Positions 38,527-51,571 of a stretch of DNA of 64,000 nt are shown piece after piece (the first letter of the stretch is position 1; each line of letters begins with the position of its first letter). Source of the DNA: Ziziphus jujuba (Eukaryota > Streptophyta > Magnoliopsida > Rosales > Rhamnaceae); NCBI RefSeq assembly GCF_031755915.1, contig NC_083380.1, positions 15,085,001 to 15,149,000 on the forward strand, in the 5' to 3' direction. A program made the position numbers and the translations under genes. The notes below the pieces were generated by a model. That model worked only from the letters and a program-made list of their open reading frames with translations. It made no database searches and was not told where the DNA came from.

Positions 38527-41500
38527 TTAAGTTGCACTTTCATAAACTCTCTCTATAGCTTTGTTTGCCTACAGAAAATGAACAACAATTAGATATGGAC
38601 GGTGTAAAAAAATAAAAAAATAAAAAATCAACAAATTAGGAAGAAATATCAAAATTAAAGCTTGAGAGAAAGAAGGAATGGTACTTCTAGCTCCCAGTTG
38701 GTTTGTATGGTAATAGTAACAAAAAATGTCACTTGAACAACCAGTCCTCCTAGGATCCCCAACCACAGTCCCTAAAACATACAAAATGCAATTTAATTAA
38801 TTAATTTATAAGCAGCAAAAAAATGTTTGTACCACCATCTATAATAAGAAACAGCTTGTATAAAGAGAGATCTAGCTTGAGAGTGAGTTATTTACATTTC
38901 CATCCATGTGGAAGACAAAAGCCAATAAAATGGCTAATGGAATTCCCACTATGTAATAGGATGCAAGATTCACATAAGCACCAATCTTCTGCCAGCCGCA
39001 TCCTCTAACAATGCCTATAATATATGCACAAATTTGAACATTATCATTAGTGATCAACTCAACTATTACCATCAAAATGGTACAAATCAATATAAAACTT
39101 ACTATTACTGCATACTGTTATTTGTCATCAGTAGTGTCACAAGCGAATTACAAAGTGATATAAAAATTATCAATGGAATTTAAAATTAAAATCATTAGCG
39201 TTCTCCCAATTAAATTATCATGTCTGCTATTTCTAATTTATCGGTAATGATCATATATCATAATGACAAACAATATTTTTGTAAATTTATATGTAATTAC
39301 GTCCGATACAACTATGTAATTATTACCTGAAAGAACACGTTGAAGTCCGCCAAAGAAGTTAACAATAGCAAGCGTTGGCATCGATTTTGCTACAAATTCC
39401 ACCACTTCAATTTCACTGCTATAAGCATATCCCCAGAAGTTGCGCAGGAAAATGAACAATAATCCTATCAATAAACCCTCTAAAATAGTCATCGTCAACA
39501 CAACACCGGCCGCTAATCTTGCTGCTTTTGGATGTCCTGCTCCTAGTTTGTTTGAGACTCGAACACTACAAATTAATGAGATAAAAAAAATTGACAATTT
39601 ATAATTGTTTTCGTAAATTTCTGATTTAATTAGATTATTATAAACTTTGATTTAAGCAATATCAATTCAAACTATTATGGTGTTAACCAAAATGGAACAA
39701 GGATATTATAGAATTGAAAAGGAAAATTAGAAAACGACATCTAAATATTTTTCTGTTAATATATAATTATCTCAATCCTAGTAATTAAAATCAATTTCAT
39801 TTGTCAATATAAAACCCAATAAAATAATTAACCTAAAAATTAAACTAATTTATAAATATATATATATATATACATACAAATATATGATCATTGTATGATA
39901 CGGACATCCACATCATAGAATTTACATCCACATTATAGAATTTTCATGTAACCATGAATCCGTACCATATAATTTCATATATATCTATATATATATATAT
40001 ATATATATATAAGAGAGACCATGAGCATATATTGTAATTAGTTAGTGATTAATCAAATACTATCAACTAAATATATATATATATATATATCTACAGTGGC
40101 AGACCGAGGAAATTTTTGGGAACCATTACATTTTATTATTATTATTATTATTGTTTTATATTATTAAATCATTAGGTATTTTTTATTTTTTTAAAAATAA
40201 TTTTAATTATCAATGATTAAAAAAAATAATTATTATTCAGAAGATACAAAAAGAATAATTAATAGAAATTAATAAATATTATGTTAAAAATTAAGAATAA
40301 AAGCTTGATTAACAGACTTGATCCTTAATTCTAAAATGGTCACATGGTAATTAAAATATTTGTATTATTTTTGATTCGGAGATAATGGGCCATTAGATTA
40401 AACAAGATCCATTGAAACTTAAAAAATAAAGGAAATGTCCAAATTAGACATAGTGGAGAACAAATTTCCATTTGCTGTGGGCACAAAGGTCAAAATGCAA
40501 TATTAAAAAAATAATAACTTGAGGGGGGCACATGCCCTCTGACCCTTTATTGTGTCCACGGTTTTAACCGCGCAGACTAGTGACAAATCCAGTTTTCTTT
40601 AGTAAAACAATCCCAATGATTACTAGACCGAATCCGAGAGATAAAAAAATAAAGAAACAGAAAGCTATATTAAATTCTTATGGAAATCTTATTATGTCAA
40701 AGAGCATATATTTATATATATATATATATATATATGTAAATATACACACAGATATATGCAGTTCACCTCACAGCAGAACTTAGCCCGGTATGGATCCTCC
40801 AAACTAGAGTTAACCGTTTGCAGGCTGCAGTCATGCAACAAATATTATGTTTGATCATATCAGTGCAACAAGCTAAAAATGAAAGATTATAGGATAAAAC
40901 CAATGAAAATTTGTGTTATAAGTTAAAACTTAACCATATAGAAAGCGCTGAGGTTTCCAATTCTGGATTAGGAAGAAGGCCGGATAAAAGAACAACCATC
41001 TCGAATATCCAAGTTGACAAGCTGTTCAAAATCATTGAAATTCTATAAGATCATGGTATAACGGCCCTAGGATAATATACATAATGAACATTTTAAAAAA
41101 TAAAAAATAAATAAAAAAAAGTAAGAAAATTACCAGGACATGACAGTTGAAGGAACAGCAAGTCTTAGAAAAGTGACAATTTCATGCGAGTTCAAGGCCT
41201 CCATGGAAAACCCAGTCCAGGTTTTTGAACATGAAGAAGAAAACTTCACATAAATTGCCAAAATAAGGACATTGATCCAATAGGATATGGAGTTTGCTAA
41301 GGCAGCTCCCTTGTCTCCAAGACCAGATTCGAATAGCAAAACCCAACAGATAAAGATGTGCAACACAGTGGTGAATCCAGAGATGAGCATCATTGGGTAG
41401 ACTATGTTTTGGGTTTGTAAAAATGTTAAAAGGCAAGGAAGAAGAGAAAAGGCAAAAAGGCCTGGGATCATAAAAATTGCATATACTCCAGCTTCTGTAG

Positions 41501-42715
41501 CTATATCAGCATTTTGGCCTACAAAAACAAGAATAGATCTTGTGTTTGCCAAAATGATTGCTAGTGGTATGCTTACCAGTAAGTTAACAATCATGGCTCT
41601 CTGAATTTGTATGCCCAGCATATGATATTGCTTTGCTCCATAGGACTGCCCTGATAGCGTATCCAATGCACTTGCCATTCCTTTCTATTTTTTTAACAAA
41701 AGAAAAAAGTTATATCAGAATAGATAAATATTTATAGTTAAGAGAAGTTTGGTTTCATTATCACATGCATATATAGAAAGGTTCAGTTTCACCATCAAGA
41801 ACTTCCTTAATTATGAGCCGATAAAAATTACTGAATATATAAGGGCTGAGATTTAAAAAAAAAAGGCTAATTACATTTTAATACTTTGTACTTTAACAAT
41901 TTTGTGATTCTAGTCCTCAACTTTTAAAAATAGTTATTTAAATCTTTAATTTTTTAATTTCTTACAAATTAGTTTAATTTTCAATTGAACCAGGTTAAGA
42001 AATTAGGTCATTTGAAGCCCCGCGTGGATGGAACTGTTAGCTATCCATATGTCAAATTAAAAATTGGATTAGTTTGTAATAGATTGAAAAATTGGAAGCT
42101 TAAATTGGAAAACTTAAAAAAAAAAAGAAAAAAAAAAGAAAAAAAAAAAAGAAAAGCATAAGTGGGTATATATGGATTTATTAAATTATATACTGAACCA
42201 TATATATGGAATCATGTATAGATCATCAGTGTATTTTTAAATTTTAGCCTTTTAAACAATTCAAAAAACAAGAATGGAAGTCACGAGTTTAAACTCATTA
42301 AATCAACTTATATACAAGTCTTAACTATATATATATATATTATATTATATTAATATATAAATACACATGGAATTACGGGGGAGGATAAGTATATAACTAA
42401 TAAAAAGAAGATAATCAAACTCACCAACAAGCTGAAACCGAATACTGATACAAATGAAGTAGCCAAGGAAGCACCAGAAAGGGATAATTCACCGAAATGA
42501 CCAACAAACATCAAAGATATCAGCTGTATGGTCTTTTGTAATAGACTTACGGCTATTAGAGGCAATGCTAGCCATAACTGTTGCTTTACCTCTGCAAAAA
42601 TTTCATTTCTGCTTAAACCCTTCTCACAATTTCTCTGATCTTTTCCACCTTCAAGTCCTTCATAGACTTGAATCAATGGTAAAGTTACAGACAGATCCTC
42701 CTTCACTTTGTCCAT
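38527..42715 (-). CDS. MATE/DETOXIFICATION transporter, copy 3 (eight exons; one extra base in exon 4)
   Basis: Exons: 42715-42425, 41684-41134, 41021-40935, 40824-40767, 39565-39327, 39014-38896, 38771-38685 and 38568-38527, all with GT/AG borders. Exon 1 holds the cytosolic N-terminus and first helix. Exon 2 holds the bulk of the N-terminal MATE bundle (LDTLSGQSYGAKQYHMLG, GDKGAALANSISYW). Exon 5 opens TRVSN-like (VRVSNKLGAGHPKAAR), and exon 6 has RGCGWQKIGAYVNLASYY. The product would be about 490 residues, normal for plant MATEs. The only fault is exon 4: 58 nt against 57 in copies 1 and 2, with an extra base near its 5' end that shifts the frame. Skipping exon 4 would restore the frame. 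Expected site is the tonoplast or plasma membrane. The substrate is unknown. Confidence 0.85.
40091..40565. mobile_element. Possible hAT-like insertion in intron 4 of MATE copy 3
   Basis: The left side reads CAGTGGCAGACCGAGG. The right side has GAGGGGGGCACATGCCCTCT followed by GTGTCCACGG. This is the G-rich style of the element at 37349-38187. The inverted ends agree only loosely and no target duplication was confirmed. Confidence 0.3.
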
Positions 42716-45700
42716 TTTCGTATCTTAACCTTCAGCGAGAGATCAATCAGATATATAGGGAATGAGAGGATAAAAAAAGGTGTATGTATATATTTATCTT
42801 GTATATCTATATGGTCTAAATAGAACGTAATGAAATTAAGTTTCTTTTGTTGAACTAAGATATATATAGCCCTAGCCATAAGTAGGTCACAACCGTTTCA
42901 AATAAATTAACTCCGGTTCTATATTGAGTTTGAGATTAGCTAGCCATACATAATATTTATTTAATACATGACCTCGTGAGAAAAATATAATATTCAAATA
43001 GTTTTTATGTACACATTAATTCTCGTGGGGTGAGTGTCCGTATAATATGTAATATGTATGCAAATATAATATTTGAATCATAAAAGAAAGAAAAAATAGA
43101 ATCATAAATGTTTTTGATATGAGAAACAATAGAAAAACAAGAATAAAATTTGAGATAGAGGAGAAATTAGCCTCATAGATAACTAGATTGTGTTCACACA
43201 TATAGGAATCAGCCCATCATAAGATGACTTTTTTTTCTTTTTTTCTTTTTTTTTTTTCGTTTTTTAAATAAATTGGGAGAAAGAATTTTAGCACCACTGC
43301 TGATTGAACCCAAGATCTGTGTTTTTACCGGTAGTTCTTTTCATATAAATTGTCTCAAAAAAAAAAAAAAAAAAAAAAAACACTTACCATGGTCATTATA
43401 AGTAGCAGGATGAGAAATTTGGCAATTTAACACAGACACACACTTATATAGATATATAGTTTTGATCTTTTTAAAATATAGTTCCACTTAATGTACATGT
43501 TATCCATCTGTTAACATGGTAATTGTTAATGATTTTACTTGCCTATATAGGATATTATTTTAAATCATTAACACTTAACATATCAATATATTCTCCATCT
43601 TAAATCGAGAACATTGTTCCTAACAAATTTATATATATATATATATATATTACTCTCTCTCTTTAATGGGTGTGCACGCCTATGGTGGGCTTTTAACACG
43701 GTCAAGTGCATATATAGGTGCTTTTATACACATCGCAAACGGCTTACACCTGTCTTTTGGTGGGTGTAAGCCCATACTATACCAATATGTATATATATAT
43801 ATATATATATGAAAATATTTATATCTATCAATTTTAATATGTTGAAACATTGTTTTTACCTTATGTTGAATATTTATTGACATAGAAATTGGCTATTTGT
43901 CCAACTAAACTATTAATTTTATATAATTAATTGATATGACACCTTTAATAAATACACATATATATATATATATACATATGTGTGTGTGTGTATTAAAAAT
44001 GTAATATTAAACTATACGACCTGATTTATTAGCCATTTGATCTATTCAAAAACTAAAATTATAATATTTATCTTGAATTTTATATAAATTTAATGAAATA
44101 TTATATTTTTAAAAGGATAAAGTGAATCCTGTCATGATTAATGTAAACCTCTAATATATATTAAATCTTAAACCTTGAAGAGATTTAAAAGTTGAAAAGT
44201 GAATTTTTAATGTAAAATTTATCAAAACGTCATAATAAAAACTGACTATATACATACAGTACTTTTAAAGTGTAAATAGTTGCATCATAGAGATTTGTGA
44301 ATACAAAATATATATATATATATATATATATATTATTACCAATAGATTTTAAAAATTATTGGCAACAATAATTTAACTTTTTAACTGTATTTTTAAGTTT
44401 CTATGGTGTGTGTATGTGTGTGTGTATGTGTATGTGTATATATATATATATATATAAATAAGATTTATAGATAGATATACCAATGCATAGAATCACGGTG
44501 GGCTAGCTTAATCATATCATAATAGAATCGGCATTATGATCTACATAGATATCCTTCAAAATGTAGACAAAAGATGATTTTCAATTGCAGCGCAAACCAC
44601 ACAAAATATTTATTTATTTTGGTCGTACCGTGAAATTATCAATATTTGCTCATGCTAGAAACGCAAGTTCAATGATATGGATATGGACAGACCATTTTAG
44701 ACCATATAATTAATATTTCGGAGTTCTTTTGGTGATATATAGAAGGAAGAAAATGCAATTTATATAGATCAGAAAGAGATAGCTGGTACGTATATTCTAT
44801 AAATTATTATGGATTGCTGGAAGTGAAATATTCACATGATAACTTGATGTTTCATTATTTTTCATTCATACAATATACATGAAATCGAAAAACGCACGAA
44901 ACTAATAATTGAATAAACTCCAATATGATTAAATAAGATGTATTAAATAATAGTCAAGAAAAGTCACCATTTAAGAGAACAATATTAATTAATGACAGAA
45001 TATTTAAAAATTATTGGAAGAAAAAACCATGTAGAACGTGATTTTATGAGCAATTTCCTTGATTTTTTTTTTTAATCTAAAATCACAATGAGTTATGCAT
45101 GAGTTTTAATAATTAGATCTATTTAATTGGCACACTTGCACTAAAAAATAAAAAATAAAAAATAAAAAAAATCTTGGAATGTAGAAAATGCTTGGAGGAT
45201 ACATACGTACACGCGCGTGGTGATGCAATTTAGTCAACTCTAGCAATGTCAATTATTAGAATTAAGCATTTTATTTAGTACTAATGGAAAACCTGAGAAT
45301 TATTATTTGTCAAAATAACAACTTACGCTTGAATTATTATGTATTTTGCATCTATATATATTTTTTTGACAGGCATTACTTTTCTGAGTTGTGTGACACT
45401 TGAAAGTTAATTCGATAAAATGCTTAGCACCTAAATGGACATGAGATTAAAAAAATATATGTATTTTTTATTTGTTTTAAAAATTACTTGTCCATATTGA
45501 GTTAATATGTCCTGGTTTAGCAAAAAACTTTTATTTATTTATCTATTTTAATGGTTGGTGTGGGCGTAAATATATATATATATATATATACACACACATG
45601 TATCTTTGTTATTGAGGATGTGCATCCAAGCACATTACATGTAATTTATCGTATATATCTAGGATATACATGTAATCAGGTCATACACCTAATGGATTAC

Positions 45701-46697
45701 ATGTATTGTAATCAAATATACCCTTGTTAACAAGGGCATGCATATGTTTTGAAGTAAAATTTTACATGTGAGAGAGAGAGAGAAAGAGACTCACATTAAG
45801 CTGACTTGATGATTTTAGCGTCGAATCTTTCTTTTTTAATTGTTAGATCACATTAAATACTAAAATTTAAAATTTAATTATCTGATAAATATGGATTTAA
45901 TGAAGAATTAAAACTCTAATTAGGTAAAATGAACCATGAAGGATGCCAGATAACCAATGGTTAAATAGTGATGCTCTCATGATAAAAGCATCAAGTTGAC
46001 CACAAAGACATAGGAGCCTAGTTGTGTACGTATATTTTTATAGAGAGAGCGAGAGTACTGGTGTTTAAGAAACTATACCTCAATTTATTCTAGGAGATAT
46101 AATAATGTGGATAATAAAAATGGGATCCCCATTGACTAATCCATTTGGCTTTATATGTCAATCCATAAAAAAACTTATTTTTTAATATTTAAAAGCTAAT
46201 ATGGTAAAGTGAACCCTTTAGGGTAAATATTTAAATTTCTATGGAATTATATGAGTCTTATTTTTTGTATCCACATCGCATATCTTCAAAGATAAGCTGA
46301 GAGATAGTTTCAAAAGAATATTTATATATACATATATATAATGTTGTTTATATGAAGGTCTCCACAAATGGGTGTCATCGTTTAGGGCTGTTGGATTACA
46401 AAGCATTTTCATTCAATTACATGTAATTTGCATGGATGCCATATAATGAAATGACTTTAAATAATTAAGCTCACTTATTCTAAACTTACAAAGTTGAGAA
46501 TCTCCTTACTTTTAACTAAGCAATGTAAACAAATATGCAGCGTAAAAAGAAAATCAACTTCTTCTCTAATCAAAATTATTAAGAAATATGAGGATCTTTC
46601 ACTACATGTGCTTAAATTGCTCATATCCAATCTCTCTCTTCTAGTATTAATGTAGTCTTGACAGTATTTATGAATCATTAAGGTTTATCTAGATATG

Positions 46698-46728
<31 letters not shown>

Positions 46729-46981
46729 TAAGAGTTAATTGTATTTTGATGCCCTTGACTCGTAGCAACCTATACCATGAAATAACCAAAATTTTCAAGT
46801 TTGAATGGGTTTGACTAACTAAAACGCATGTGGGTCAAAGAGTTAACTTCTTGTATAATCAAGTTTTGATTTTGATCTTTACATTACTTCATAAAGCTTG
46901 TCAACACTGATGAAATTTTATAATGGAAAGAACATGAATAAACTTGATATTTTTTGTTACACACTTAAAACATTACATTAA
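42716..46981. other. AT-rich intergenic region
   Basis: No gene was recognised in this 4.3 kb. (TA)n tracts occur at 43630, 43790, 43960, 44310, 44435, 45570 and 46700, and a (GA)n tract at 45771-45788. A short stretch near 45610-45760 has repeated ACATGTAAT/ATTACATGTA motifs and could be a small MITE. Confidence 0.4.
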
Positions 46982-49274
46982 TGTTAGGACCCATTCAAGA
47001 TTCTCTACCAAAACCCTAAACGAGCTCCGACTGGAAAAACCCTACTGGACCTTTCTATTAAAAATCCAGCAGCATCTCCCTTAAGGGTTAGACATGCTTT
47101 AAAATTCTCTAGATGGAAATACACTCCAATAATATGTGTTCGCATTATTCATCCTATCTTAAATTTTCACAAATTTACAAGACTTCAGTAACTATAGCAA
47201 AGCAATATAAATATTGAAATTAATTTAATAAACAGTAAACACCTTTATAGGTGTCAGGAACTTTTCTTTTTACCACCTAGACCTTGAATAGCCCTAGTTG
47301 CTCCTAGGTCCTTACTCAACATGCCTTTATAACTCATCTCCACACTACCCATTTAATACCGTCCTATATTTTTATACCAATTTATGAACACATCAAACGT
47401 ATAAAAGTAGATAGAAGGATAATAAAACAATAATAATAATAATAATATTAATAATAATTATAGTACAACTTCTTGAGAAATTTAGATAACCTGCCGCAAT
47501 ATCTGTCCGACGACTATCATACCTATCCCATGGCTACCATACCTGCTCGACGGCTATGATACATATTCGAAGGCTATCATACATGTCCGAAGGCTACGAT
47601 ACCTGTTTGAAGGCTATAATGTCTGCTCGAAGGCTATGATACCTATATGAAGGCTATAATACTTTCCCGAAGGCTTCAACACTTATCCATACAGATGAAT
47701 ACGATAAGTAACAGTTGACAATGATAGTAACATTCATAATAATAATATTTTGAAAACAACAATGATCACAAGTAAGAATAATAACAATAATATCAAGTAA
47801 TAATGATAATAATGGTAATAACAATAATAACAACAACAATAATAATAACCATAATCGTAATAATAGTAATAATAACAATAATAGCAATTAATAATAATAA
47901 TAACAATAACAATTAATAATAGTAACTATAATAAATATTAATAATAATAATATCAAATAATGACAGCAATATCATTGATAAATAATAATAATAACAAGCA
48001 GTAGTAGTAGGATTAATAATAATAATAATTACAATAACAATAGCAAATAATAATAATAATAAAACACCCATATTAATAACAATAATAATAATCAAAGATA
48101 TAATAATAATGAATACAATAACAATTAGCAATAATAATAATAACAATAATAATAATGGTCATAATAACAACAACAAATAATAATAATAATTATAACAACA
48201 AATAACAATAATAATAGAAAATCATAATCATAAATAAATTTAATAAAATAAAATAAAATTTTAAAATTATAAATATACTGTATAACTCGCATACTCATAA
48301 CGGAGATACGCTCGATGTATCATATAGCATGCTAATGCACGATCCCATGGTATCAACTACTGCATGATACTTACAATCGGTTACCTTGGCGTCTTGAGAC
48401 ACCAATTGCTAATAACTTGTCATGACTAAACCAATTGTCCTTCGGCCGAGGAAAGGGTGGCTAATGCTACAATCATAAAATACCTGCCTTCTTTCTCTCA
48501 CAACAATTCACAAAAGACGACCATATATATAACTTACGTACTAATCCATAACATAATAATTAGCTGTCCTGCTGCCAAAGGGGGTGACATGATGCTTATT
48601 ATACAAAATACTGTTAACCCTCTCGCTCATAGCTCTCATAAGACGGCTATACATACATGCACACTAAACGTGAATATAGAATAGAATATCATTACTATAT
48701 GGTATATGTACAGACTAACTAGTAACATACAATATATATGTAAAATATATTTATAGATATATACATATATACACACCAAAAATGTCAAATTCTTAATAAT
48801 TATACTTTTAAAACATAATTGGATGCTTCAACAAATATAAATAAATAGATAAATAAACAACAAATTAATTAAATAATTATGTAAATACTCATGAAATCTA
48901 TAACATAATTTTAAGAAAGTATTCTATGGTAATATCATTTTAATACTGAATATTTTTACAACTTTTAATTTTCTTAGATCAATGTACATAGATAAATAAT
49001 AAATAAATACATAAAAAATTAATTAGATGAAATATCCATTGCCAACATTTATATATCCAGAGTATAAATTATTATTTGAAATAATGTATAAAATTAGCTA
49101 AAATTAAATACAACAATTTAAACACCTTGGCATAATATAACAATATAGATGTAGATAACAAATAATTACAATTAAACATAACCAATACCCCCATAAACAT
49201 CCTTAAAAGAATATTTATATATTCAGTCATAACTATACGCATATATATTATCATACACACCTGTATATATATAT
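46982..49274 (-). repeat. Second long chromovirus-type LTR, truncated
   Basis: The minus strand ends with GAATGGGTCCTAACA at 46982, matching the end of the other LTRs. The order of internal landmarks matches the 25429-29541 LTR: the end motif, a 20-bp repeat block, (AAT)n tracts (47420-48240), the TAACGGAG(A/G)TAC motif (about 48300; 26518 in the other copy), then AAAGGGTGGCTAATGCT and an AT-rich part. The 5' portion of the LTR is missing where caulimovirid sequence begins at about 49275. Confidence 0.65.
47501..47680. repeat. Nine tandem copies of a 20-bp unit
   Basis: Nine consecutive units of exactly 20 bp with consensus ACCTGTCCGAAGGCTATGAT run without a spacer. The related LTR carries about four more diverged units at 25850-25931 (ACTTGCCCGTAGGCTTCCAC). 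Confidence 0.9.
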
Positions 49275-49871
49275 GGTTTCTCTGTTAGTTCCGATAAATT
49301 ATATGAATGGAATATAGATAGATTAAAAGAACAAGAAATCTTAAACAAATTACATCATATGTCCATGGTTGCTAATAGTTATTTCACTAATCACAACCTT
49401 CCTCAACCTGAGATTGTAGAATTATTAGTCACAGATTTTATTGGTATATTACATTACTGGTGGGAAAAACATTTAACAGATCAATCTAAATCAGAAATCA
49501 TTTATGCTACTAAATTAGACGAAGAAGGATTTCCAATATTTAATGAATTAATAGGTGAAGGTGTCCCAGATGGAGTCAATGCCCTGTTAGCCACAATAAT
49601 TAGACATTTTATAGGAACCCCCACTACTATCACCGAAAAAATACCCAGCCAATTAACAAATTTACATTGTCCAACTCTTAGTGATTTTGAATGGTATGTC
49701 CAAACATTTACCACAGGAATTATGATGAGAGATAACAATAATCAACCCGTTTGGAAAGAAAAATTCATAAATGGATTATCCCAATTATTTGCTAGAAAAA
49801 TCAGAAATATTTTAAGTAATGATAGTGGTCACGTAGATTACGATTCATTAGCTTATGGAGACATAGTCTGA
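49275..49871 (+). pseudogene. Endogenous caulimovirid coat-protein (gag-like) fragment
   Basis: An open frame of about 200 residues (Met at 49359, open upstream to about 49275) matches the coat-protein region of plant pararetroviruses that survive as genomic copies. Recognisable blocks are LYEWNID at the start, the WWEKHL motif, IIRHFIGTP, LHCPTLSDFEWY and LFARKIR. No genus is assigned. A stop at 49869 ends the frame, and remnants continue downstream in other frames. Movement-protein sequence was not seen upstream, where LTR sequence adjoins directly. Confidence 0.7.
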
Positions 49872-51065
49872 ATAACTAAAAAAGAAGGATTAAAAATGTG
49901 TATTGATATGAAAATAGCAAATCAATTAAATAATGATAAAAGAAAAACAAATATGAATTAGGAAATTTTTGTCAACAATATGATCTATCTACGATAGAAC
50001 CCTCTAGGAGAAATAAAATCAAAGAAAAATCAAATAGTATATATTTTAGAAATAATAATATTCCACAAATAAATCTTATTACAAAACCAATAAATTCAAC
50101 AAATCCAATTCTGAAAAATATTACAAATCAAACAAACATAGGTCTCGAAAAGATTCAAAAGATAAAACAAAAATCAAATGTCTTAAATGTAATAAATTTG
50201 GTCATTTTGCTAATGAATGCAAAGTTAAGCAAACAATCAAACAACTAAAAATTCCAGAAGATCAAAAACAAAACTTAATCAATGTCTTAGGTATTCACAA
50301 TACAGATAGTGAATATAGTGAAAATAACATTTACACTGAATCAAGTTATGACGAATCAAGTGATCATTCCGAATTAACTAGTGACACAGATAATCCTAAT
50401 ATCACTTTAGGATGTCTAGGTGCTTGTTGTCTAGATACTTGTTGCAATAAATCAATTAATGGTTTAACTAATTCTACTGAAGAAGAAGATATAATATTAG
50501 AATTACTTAGCAAATTAGATAATCCAGAAGAACGTATAGAATAAATGAAAAAATATAAAAAGATCATAACCTCTAATAATCACGAAACTAATCAACATAA
50601 TAAAGGTACTCAAAAAATATGTTTATCAGAAGCCTTACAAACATTTAATAAATCAAAAAATAAACAAATAACTGTTCAAGATTTACAAGTTCAAATTAAA
50701 ACAATCAAATCTGAGATTAAAGAATTAAAATTAGAAAACCACTTAATCAAATACCAGTTACAATTTATTCAAGAAAATCCTAAAAATAAACAAATACTTG
50801 ATGAATCACTTGCACAGGAAGAATGATCTTCCCATGAAAATTGTTTAGCTTTAATTCAAAAAATCAAACTTAGAAAATGGCATATAAAGATCACAATAAT
50901 CATTAAAGATTTTCAACTTGCCATAATTGCACTTTTAGATTCAGATGCAGATTTAAATTGTGTCCAAGAAGGTCTTATACCTAGTAAATATTATATTAAA
51001 ACTAAAGAAAAATTAAATTATGCTAAAGCAAAATGGATTTACAATATGAAATCAATCATGCACAT
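49872..51065 (+). pseudogene. Caulimovirid coat-protein tail, zinc knuckle and start of protease
   Basis: After frame changes between 49872 and 50130, one frame runs to about 51060 with stops at 50542 and 50824. It contains a CX2CX4HX4C zinc knuckle (50179-50220), an acidic Ser/Asp/Glu-rich stretch, a lysine- and glutamate-rich coiled-coil-like part (50545-50820), and the beginning of the aspartic protease (LLDSDADLNC, about 50935). The usual DSGAD is changed to DSDAD. Reverse transcriptase and RNase H are absent. The fragment ends abruptly against receptor-kinase sequence. It is non-functional. Confidence 0.68.
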
Positions 51066-51070
51066 ATCAT

Positions 51071-51327
51071 TGGATTTATAAACATCTTGAACAAGGTAGT
51101 GATCTTGGATTATTGCATGGTGTGGTGACAGCAGAGGAAAATGACATTGCAAGAAAGATGGTTTTAGTGGGTTTATGGTGCATTCAAACAAACCCATCTG
51201 ATAGACCATCCATGAAGAAAGTGATTGAAATGTTGGAAGGTAGTTTAGAAGCCTTGCAAATCCACCAAAGCCTTTCTTGTCTTCTCCAAAATCAGCAGAA
51301 GAATCTTCCATCTCATCAATTTTATGA
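51071..51327 (+). pseudogene. Receptor-like kinase 3'-end relic (LRK10-like)
   Basis: This is the C-terminal end of a serine/threonine kinase domain and tail: WIYKHLEQG, ENDIARKMVLVGLWCIQ, TNPSDRPSMKKVIEMLEG. The GLWCIQ..P.DRPSM pattern and the spacing are typical of LEAF RUST 10-like (LRK10L) receptor kinases. A one-base deletion near 51262 shifts the frame of the tail, which ends with a TGA at 51325-51327 in the restored frame. Everything upstream of kinase subdomain XI is missing and replaced by caulimovirid sequence. It lies in the same orientation as the 5' exon relic at 53829, so two gene copies were once present. Confidence 0.8.
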
Positions 51328-51540
51328 TACAAATATAACACGAATTACTTGTTGAGCAACTAAAATATCTGTTGATAAAAGTTTAATGTGATTCACTTTT
51401 ACTTTATCTTTGCATAGGGTTCTTGCTTTGTCTTGTAATTCGTAGAAGAATTTAGCCTTAATTAATCTACCTTCCTTATACCAAGTTCTTGTAACCTTAA
51501 CAACAAAAGATTGTTTCTGCAAGTAGATTTTTACTGATGT

Positions 51541-51571
<31 letters not shown>

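Noticed and set aside
41870..42110. Sequence starting GGCTAATTACATTTTAATAC considered as a MITE in intron 1 of MATE copy 3
   Set aside because: It resembles one end of a common plant element, but no matching inverted end was found.
47501..47680. Regular 20-bp units considered as a CRISPR-like array
   Set aside because: The units are directly adjacent with no spacers, lie in a plant LTR and have no cas genes nearby. This is an ordinary minisatellite.
47654..48146. Leucine/isoleucine-rich minus-strand frames resembling membrane proteins
   Set aside because: They are artefacts of the (AAT)n and (AAC)n tracts in the LTR.
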